Below, one piece after another: positions 59,705 through 64,000 of a DNA stretch of 64,000 nt (position 1 is its first letter; each line of letters begins with the position of its first letter). The DNA is from an uncultured Opitutales bacterium. GTDB taxonomy: Bacteria; Verrucomicrobiota; Verrucomicrobiia; Opitutales; Intestinicryptomonadaceae. The notes below the pieces were generated by a model. It had not been told where the DNA came from and did no database searches. It saw only the letters and a list, made by a program, of their open reading frames with translations. The DNA is taken from contig CAKTTC010000005.1 in the NCBI GenBank assembly GCA_934613645.1, forward strand, positions 1-64,000. The letters are read 5' to 3'. Position numbers and translations under genes: made by a program.

Positions 59705-62263
59705 ATGGCCGACACAGACAAAAATACTCCGATGATGGAACAATACTGGCAGGTGCGCAGCTCGCTGCCGCAAGACACCGTGCTTATGTTCAGACTCGGC
59801 GATTTTTACGAAATGTTCTACGACGACGCCCTTGAAGGCTCGCGCATACTGGGAATTACGCTCACAAAACGCCACAACTACCCGATGGCGGGCGTGCCCT
59901 ACCACAGCGCCGACAGATACATTCAAAAGCTGCTGGAATCGGGCAAAAAAGTCGCCATTTGCGAGCAGGACGAAAACCCCAAACCGGGGAAAATCGTCAA
60001 GCGTTCGCTCAGCAGAATCCTCACCCCCGGCACTACAATAGACGACAACCACCTGCAGGGAATCCACAGCAACTTCGTGCTTGCGCTCGACTTCGACAGG
60101 GCGAAAACCCTCTACGCCGCGTGGCTCGACCTGAGCACTGCCGACTTCTTCTGCGCCGAATTCGACAAACCCGAAGACTTCCTGCCCGTGCTCTCGGCGT
60201 GCAACCCCAAGGAAATTATCCTGCCCGAAACCTTCAAAGAGCGTTGCGATGCCGACAAAAAACTTGCCGCGTGGAACGTGCTTTTCAGAAACATAGTTGA
60301 CCTGCGCCCCGTAACGCTCCTGCACGACTACCGCTTTGCGCCCGATTTCGGCACAACGCAACTGCTCGATACTCTGAAAGTTGCAAACCTCGACGGCTTC
60401 GGAATTCCGCGCGGGTCGCAACTTGCGGGGCCCGCTGGCGCGCTCGTGTTTTACGCCACCGAAAACCTGCGCGAACGCCCGCAAAACCTGCGCTCAATCA
60501 GAAGATTTTCGGGCAAAAAGTCGGTGCTTATCGACCCTTCAACACAGCGCAACCTCGAAATTTTCAAAGCCACAACCGGCGCGCGCGACGGTAGCCTGAT
60601 TGCCGTAATGGACAGAACCAAAACAAGCGCGGGGGCGCGCCTGCTTGAAAGCTACCTCGCCGCCCCCACGATAGACATTGACGAAATCAGCCGCCGCCAA
60701 AACATTGTCGAAGAGTTCTGCCAATCGCCCGAAGAGTGCGCGCGCCTTGCCGAACTGCTCTCGCAAATACGCGATATAAAAAGAATTTTGGCGCGCTTCC
60801 AAAACCGCCTGCGCCCGCCGCGCGAACTGCTCGCCATTCTTGCGAGCATTGCGCAATTCGCTCCAATAAAAGAAGTTCTGCGAAACGTAGAAGGCGGGCA
60901 CTGTCAGGCGTTGGCGGAAAAAATCGACAACTTCACCGACCTGCGCGAATTTTTGCAGTCAGCCCTCAACGAAGATATGCCGAACAAAATTCAGGACGGC
61001 GACGTGATAAAAACTGGGTTCGACCAAACGCTCGACGAAATTCGCGCGCTGTCGGCAAACAACCTCAACTGGCTCGCCGAAATGGAAAAGGCGGAGCAGG
61101 AACGCACGGGAATCCGCAACTTGCGCATAAAATACAATGGGGCGTTCGGGTATTTTATAGAGGTCACAAAGTCGTTTTTGTCGCTCGTGCCCGACAACTA
61201 CATAAGGCGGCAGACAATGACAAACGCCGAACGCTATACAACCGAGAAACTTAAGAAACACGAACGCGAAATTCTAACGGCGTCGGAGCGGGCAAAAGAG
61301 CGGGAATTCGAACTTTTCCAAGACATTGTAGCCAATGTAATTAAGTTTGCCGACGAACTTTGCTACGCCGCCGACATTCTCGCGGAAATCGATGTATTCA
61401 GGGGCTGGGCGGAACTGGCTACGCAGTGGGATTATTGCAAACCCGACGTAAACTCTACCGATAAAATCGACATTTCCGAAGGACGCCACCCCGTTGTGGA
61501 GCAAATGTTGCGTTCAAACGGAATGGGATTTGCAAGAACGCAGTCGTTCGTGCCCAACGATACATTCATTTCGTCGTCGGGCGAGCAAATCGCCCTCATC
61601 ACCGGGCCGAATATGGCGGGCAAATCTACGTATATTCGTCAAATTGCACTAATTACGCTTATGGCTCAAACGGGCTGCTTCGTCCCCGCAAAACGCTGCT
61701 CGATTGGCGTTGTGGACAGAATCTTCAGCCGTGTCGGCGCAAGCGACGAACTTTCACGCGGAAACTCTACCTTTATGGTCGAGATGAATGAAACCGCAAA
61801 TATCCTAAACAACGCAACAGATAAATCCCTGATAATTCTCGACGAAATCGGCAGGGGCACAAGCACTTACGACGGTCTAAGCATTGCTTGGGCGGTGGTT
61901 GAATTTATACACGGCTCGGGCAAACGCGGGCCCAAAACGCTTTTTGCAACGCACTACCACGAAATAACAAAACTCGAGGACGCCCTCCCCCGCCTCGCCA
62001 ACTACAGAGTGAACGTCAAAGAGTGGAACGACGAAATTATATTTGCGCGCACAATAGAAAAAGGCGCGGCAGATAAATCATACGGCATACAAGTTGCGCG
62101 CCTTGCGGGTCTGCCCGAAAAGGTTATCCAGCGCGCAAAAGACGTTTTGCAGGAACTTGAATCGGAAAACGACGAGATTGTAATAAATCTCGACCAAACC
62201 CGTAAACATTCAAAATCGAAAAAGAATGACGACAGCAACTTCAAACAACTGTCGCTGTTTTAA
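59705..62263 (+). CDS. mutS: DNA mismatch repair protein MutS
   Basis: 852 aa, full length. The mismatch-reading Phe-Tyr-Glu is at 34-36 (LGDFYEMF); the connector, lever and clamp domains follow. The ATPase has Walker A GPNMAGKST (634-642), Walker B LIILDEIGRGTST and the conserved FATHYHE. The C-terminal segment ends QLSLF, typical of MutS1. The uvrC-type gene starts 6 bp downstream, so two DNA-repair genes form an operon. Confidence 0.97.
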   Translation: MADTDKNTPMMEQYWQVRSSLPQDTVLMFRLGDFYEMFYDDALEGSRILGITLTKRHNYPMAGVPYHSADRYIQKLLESGKKVAICEQDENPKPGKIVKRSLSRILTPGTTIDDNHLQGIHSNFVLALDFDRAKTLYAAWLDLSTADFFCAEFDKPEDFLPVLSACNPKEIILPETFKERCDADKKLAAWNVLFRNIVDLRPVTLLHDYRFAPDFGTTQLLDTLKVANLDGFGIPRGSQLAGPAGALVFYATENLRERPQNLRSIRRFSGKKSVLIDPSTQRNLEIFKATTGARDGSLIAVMDRTKTSAGARLLESYLAAPTIDIDEISRRQNIVEEFCQSPEECARLAELLSQIRDIKRILARFQNRLRPPRELLAILASIAQFAPIKEVLRNVEGGHCQALAEKIDNFTDLREFLQSALNEDMPNKIQDGDVIKTGFDQTLDEIRALSANNLNWLAEMEKAEQERTGIRNLRIKYNGAFGYFIEVTKSFLSLVPDNYIRRQTMTNAERYTTEKLKKHEREILTASERAKEREFELFQDIVANVIKFADELCYAADILAEIDVFRGWAELATQWDYCKPDVNSTDKIDISEGRHPVVEQMLRSNGMGFARTQSFVPNDTFISSSGEQIALITGPNMAGKSTYIRQIALITLMAQTGCFVPAKRCSIGVVDRIFSRVGASDELSRGNSTFMVEMNETANILNNATDKSLIILDEIGRGTSTYDGLSIAWAVVEFIHGSGKRGPKTLFATHYHEITKLEDALPRLANYRVNVKEWNDEIIFARTIEKGAADKSYGIQVARLAGLPEKVIQRAKDVLQELESENDEIVINLDQTRKHSKSKKNDDSNFKQLSLF

Positions 62264-62269
62264 AAGTCG

Positions 62270-64000
62270 ATGGACTCTAACTCACTCATAAAGCAAAAAT
62301 TGCGCGCGCTGCCCTCCACAAGCGGCGTCTATATAATGAAAGACGCCCTCGGGCAAGTGATATACATCGGCAAAGCAGTCAATCTAAAACGGCGCGTTTC
62401 GTTCTATTTCCGCAAAGACGCAAAATTCAAGGCATACAACGGGAAAATAGCCTCCCTCTCCGATTGCATTTGCGACTTCGACTTCGTAAAAACAAAAACG
62501 GAAGCCGAAGCGTTAATCCTTGAAAGCAAACTAATAAAGCAATGGAAGCCGCGCTACAACACGCTCGAAAAAGACAACAAAAACTTCCTGCTTTTGCGCG
62601 TGGAAATTTTCGAAGCCCTGCCGCGTTTTACCTTTGTGCGCAACCGCAAAGACGATAATTCGCTGTATTTCGGCCCTTACCTCGGGCCTACCGCAATAAG
62701 AAGCGCGCTCAACGAGCTTAAAAAGAAATTCGGCATACTCCTTTCAGACGCGCGCCCCAAAAAACTCGACCAAAACAGTTGGCTTTTGTATGACGACGCC
62801 CGCAGCGAAATTTCGCAATTCCCCAATATCGTAACCCAAGAAGAATACGCCGCACGTGTTGAAAACGCGCTTAAATACCTGAAAGGGAAAAACAAAAATG
62901 CAATAGAGCAGGCGCGCGAAAAAATGGCGGAAGCCTCGAAAAATCTCGAATTTGAAAAGGCGGCAAAATACCGCGATTTAATAGACGCAATAGAGCAAAC
63001 CATTGAAGCCAATGCGCGCCGCAGTTCAAACGTGGACATTTCACGCACGCCCGAATACATAGCCCAAACCGCTATGGCGATACTCAAGAACACATTGAAA
63101 CTCAAAGAATTGCCGCGCGTAATAGAGTGTTTTGACATCTCGCACATTTCGGGAAGTTTCTGCGTTGCAAGTATGGTTCACTTTGAAGACGGCGAGCCTG
63201 TAAAGCAAAAATACAGACATTTCAAAATAAAAACTTTCATCGGCAACGACGACTTCCGCGCCATGCACGAGGTTGTTTCGCGCCGCTACAAACGCCTGTT
63301 TGCCGAACACACCCCAATGCCCGACATCGTTTTGATAGACGGCGGCAAAGGTCAGGTTTTTTCGGCAATGAAAGCCTTTGACGAAGCGGGCATTCCGCAA
63401 CCGTTTATAGCGGGTCTTGCCAAAAAAGAAGAGACTATCGTTTTGGAAGACTTTTCGGAAATAAAGTTGCCGCGCACAAACGAAGGGCTGAAACTGCTTC
63501 AAAGAGTCCGCGACGAAGCCCACAGATTCGCAAATTCCTTCAACGAACAGCTGCGCTCGAAAAAAATCCGCGAAAGTATTTTGGACGATTTTAAGCCGCT
63601 TGGCGAAAAGCGCAAGGAAGCCATTCTCAACCATTTCGGCACAATAGCAAAAGTAAAATCCGCAACCGTTGCCCAGCTTCGACAGGTTGAGGGAATCGGT
63701 TTTGAAACCGCCATTGCCCTGCGCGACTTTTTGGACGCCAATTTCCCCAACAGCGCAAAAAAATACAGGGGACGGATTGCTCCCACGCCGTCGGGACTGT
63801 TGCACATCGGACACGCCAAAACCTTTGAAACAGCTCAAAGGCGCGCAAAAGCGCAAAACGGCGACTTAGTTTTGCGCATTGAAGACATTGACTCCGAACG
63901 CTGCTCGCAAGAACTTATTGACGAGACAATCAAAGACTTAGCCTCCATAAACATAGTCTGCAACGAGGGCTACAACATTGGCGGCAAATACGCGCCATAC
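62270..64000 (+). CDS. uvrC: UvrC-like nuclease fused to a GluQRS-like tRNA synthetase domain (partial, runs off the window)
   Basis: At least 577 codons open from the ATG at 62270. Residues 1-95 are a GIY-YIG nuclease (GVYIMKDALG..IYIGKAVNLKRRV). A UVR-like helix pair (ASKNLEFEKAAKYRDLIDAI) is followed by the RNase H-like nuclease with ECFDISH, NDDFRAMHE, IDGGKGQ and RDEAHRF, then HhH (LNHFGTIAKVKSATVAQLRQVEGIG). The usual four-Cys cluster segment is replaced by cysteine-free sequence. About 100-150 residues between UVR and RNase H are missing. From residue 499 the frame continues into YRGRIAPTPSGLLHIGHAKT (HIGH at 512-515) and LRIEDIDSERC, a GluRS/GluQRS catalytic start. No stop or frameshift separates them. 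Confidence 0.85.
   Translation, partial: MDSNSLIKQKLRALPSTSGVYIMKDALGQVIYIGKAVNLKRRVSFYFRKDAKFKAYNGKIASLSDCICDFDFVKTKTEAEALILESKLIKQWKPRYNTLEKDNKNFLLLRVEIFEALPRFTFVRNRKDDNSLYFGPYLGPTAIRSALNELKKKFGILLSDARPKKLDQNSWLLYDDARSEISQFPNIVTQEEYAARVENALKYLKGKNKNAIEQAREKMAEASKNLEFEKAAKYRDLIDAIEQTIEANARRSSNVDISRTPEYIAQTAMAILKNTLKLKELPRVIECFDISHISGSFCVASMVHFEDGEPVKQKYRHFKIKTFIGNDDFRAMHEVVSRRYKRLFAEHTPMPDIVLIDGGKGQVFSAMKAFDEAGIPQPFIAGLAKKEETIVLEDFSEIKLPRTNEGLKLLQRVRDEAHRFANSFNEQLRSKKIRESILDDFKPLGEKRKEAILNHFGTIAKVKSATVAQLRQVEGIGFETAIALRDFLDANFPNSAKKYRGRIAPTPSGLLHIGHAKTFETAQRRAKAQNGDLVLRIEDIDSERCSQELIDETIKDLASINIVCNEGYNIGGKYAPY

Noticed and set aside
62270..64000. Two separate genes, uvrC then gluQ
   Set aside because: Codon-by-codon reading from 62270 through the junction at about 63760 shows one uninterrupted frame with no stop.

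Overview
The window looks like chromosome from a Gram-negative, fermentative member of the PVC group, most likely a Verrucomicrobiota (Opitutae-like, possibly gut-associated) bacterium. This is inferred from an LPS gene (lpxK), a FadL-type outer-membrane protein, two PEP-CTERM proteins, and many exported glycosidases of types common in that group (GH78-like, WbsX-like, LamG-bearing GH2). There are no ribosomal RNAs or other decisive taxonomic markers. Most genes are GC-rich at third positions, which produces many long antisense shadow frames. One island at about 30.9-36.9 kb is clearly AT-richer.

Layout. 0.2-11.2 kb: a glycan-degradation locus (two WbsX-like proteins, a GH78-like enzyme, a TIM-barrel family seen again at 38 kb, and a divergent LacZ). 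11.2-14.6 kb: housekeeping genes nth-miaA, coaD, pgsA-pgpA and tRNA-Lys. 14.8-19.2 kb: two coupled chemoreceptor-like sensors. 19.3-23.9 kb: an apparent operon secG / LolA-like / M29 peptidase / pseudouridine synthase / metY. 24.4-30.8 kb: a second sugar locus with an exported arabinose-isomerase-like protein, an FAD oxidoreductase and a GH78-like enzyme. 30.9-37.8 kb: an AT-rich array of two families of small exported paralogues beside a zincin plus lysozyme-like protein. 38-44.5 kb: another glycosidase-like gene, a tyrosine recombinase, a PEP-CTERM gene, a structured RNA candidate and a PEP-CTERM gene broken by a stop codon. 44.6-49.7 kb: fadL, ptsH, lpxK and a TPR protein. 50.5-56.3 kb: enolase, a Gfo/Idh/MocA oxidoreductase, nuoA, an EIIA-diadenylate cyclase fusion and a DUF475 membrane protein. 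57.4-64 kb: two FmdB-like proteins, a site-2-protease-like protein lacking both zinc histidines, a TPR lipoprotein, mutS, and a UvrC fused in frame to a glutamyl-queuosine tRNA synthetase-like domain that runs off the window.

Intergenic spaces at 14.7, 24.2, 26.2, 40, 50 and 56.8 kb are filled with a family of small palindromic repeats (R1, about 24 units) whose stem sequences differ but stay complementary. Several units supply the last codons or the stop of the neighbouring gene, including enolase. Three copies of a larger element (R2, 178-343 bp) carry 12-bp terminal inverted repeats and an internal hairpin.

The best candidate for an undescribed system is the 30.9-37.8 kb array. A cytosolically encoded protein joins an HExxH metallopeptidase-like domain, an acidic linker and a lysozyme-like C-terminal domain of different base composition. 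Seven bases downstream lies a gene for a signal-peptide-bearing protein that has three further paralogues in the array, interleaved with three exported Sel1-repeat proteins. This arrangement resembles a polymorphic peptidoglycan-degrading toxin with periplasmic immunity proteins and an orphan-immunity array. That reading is inference, not proof.
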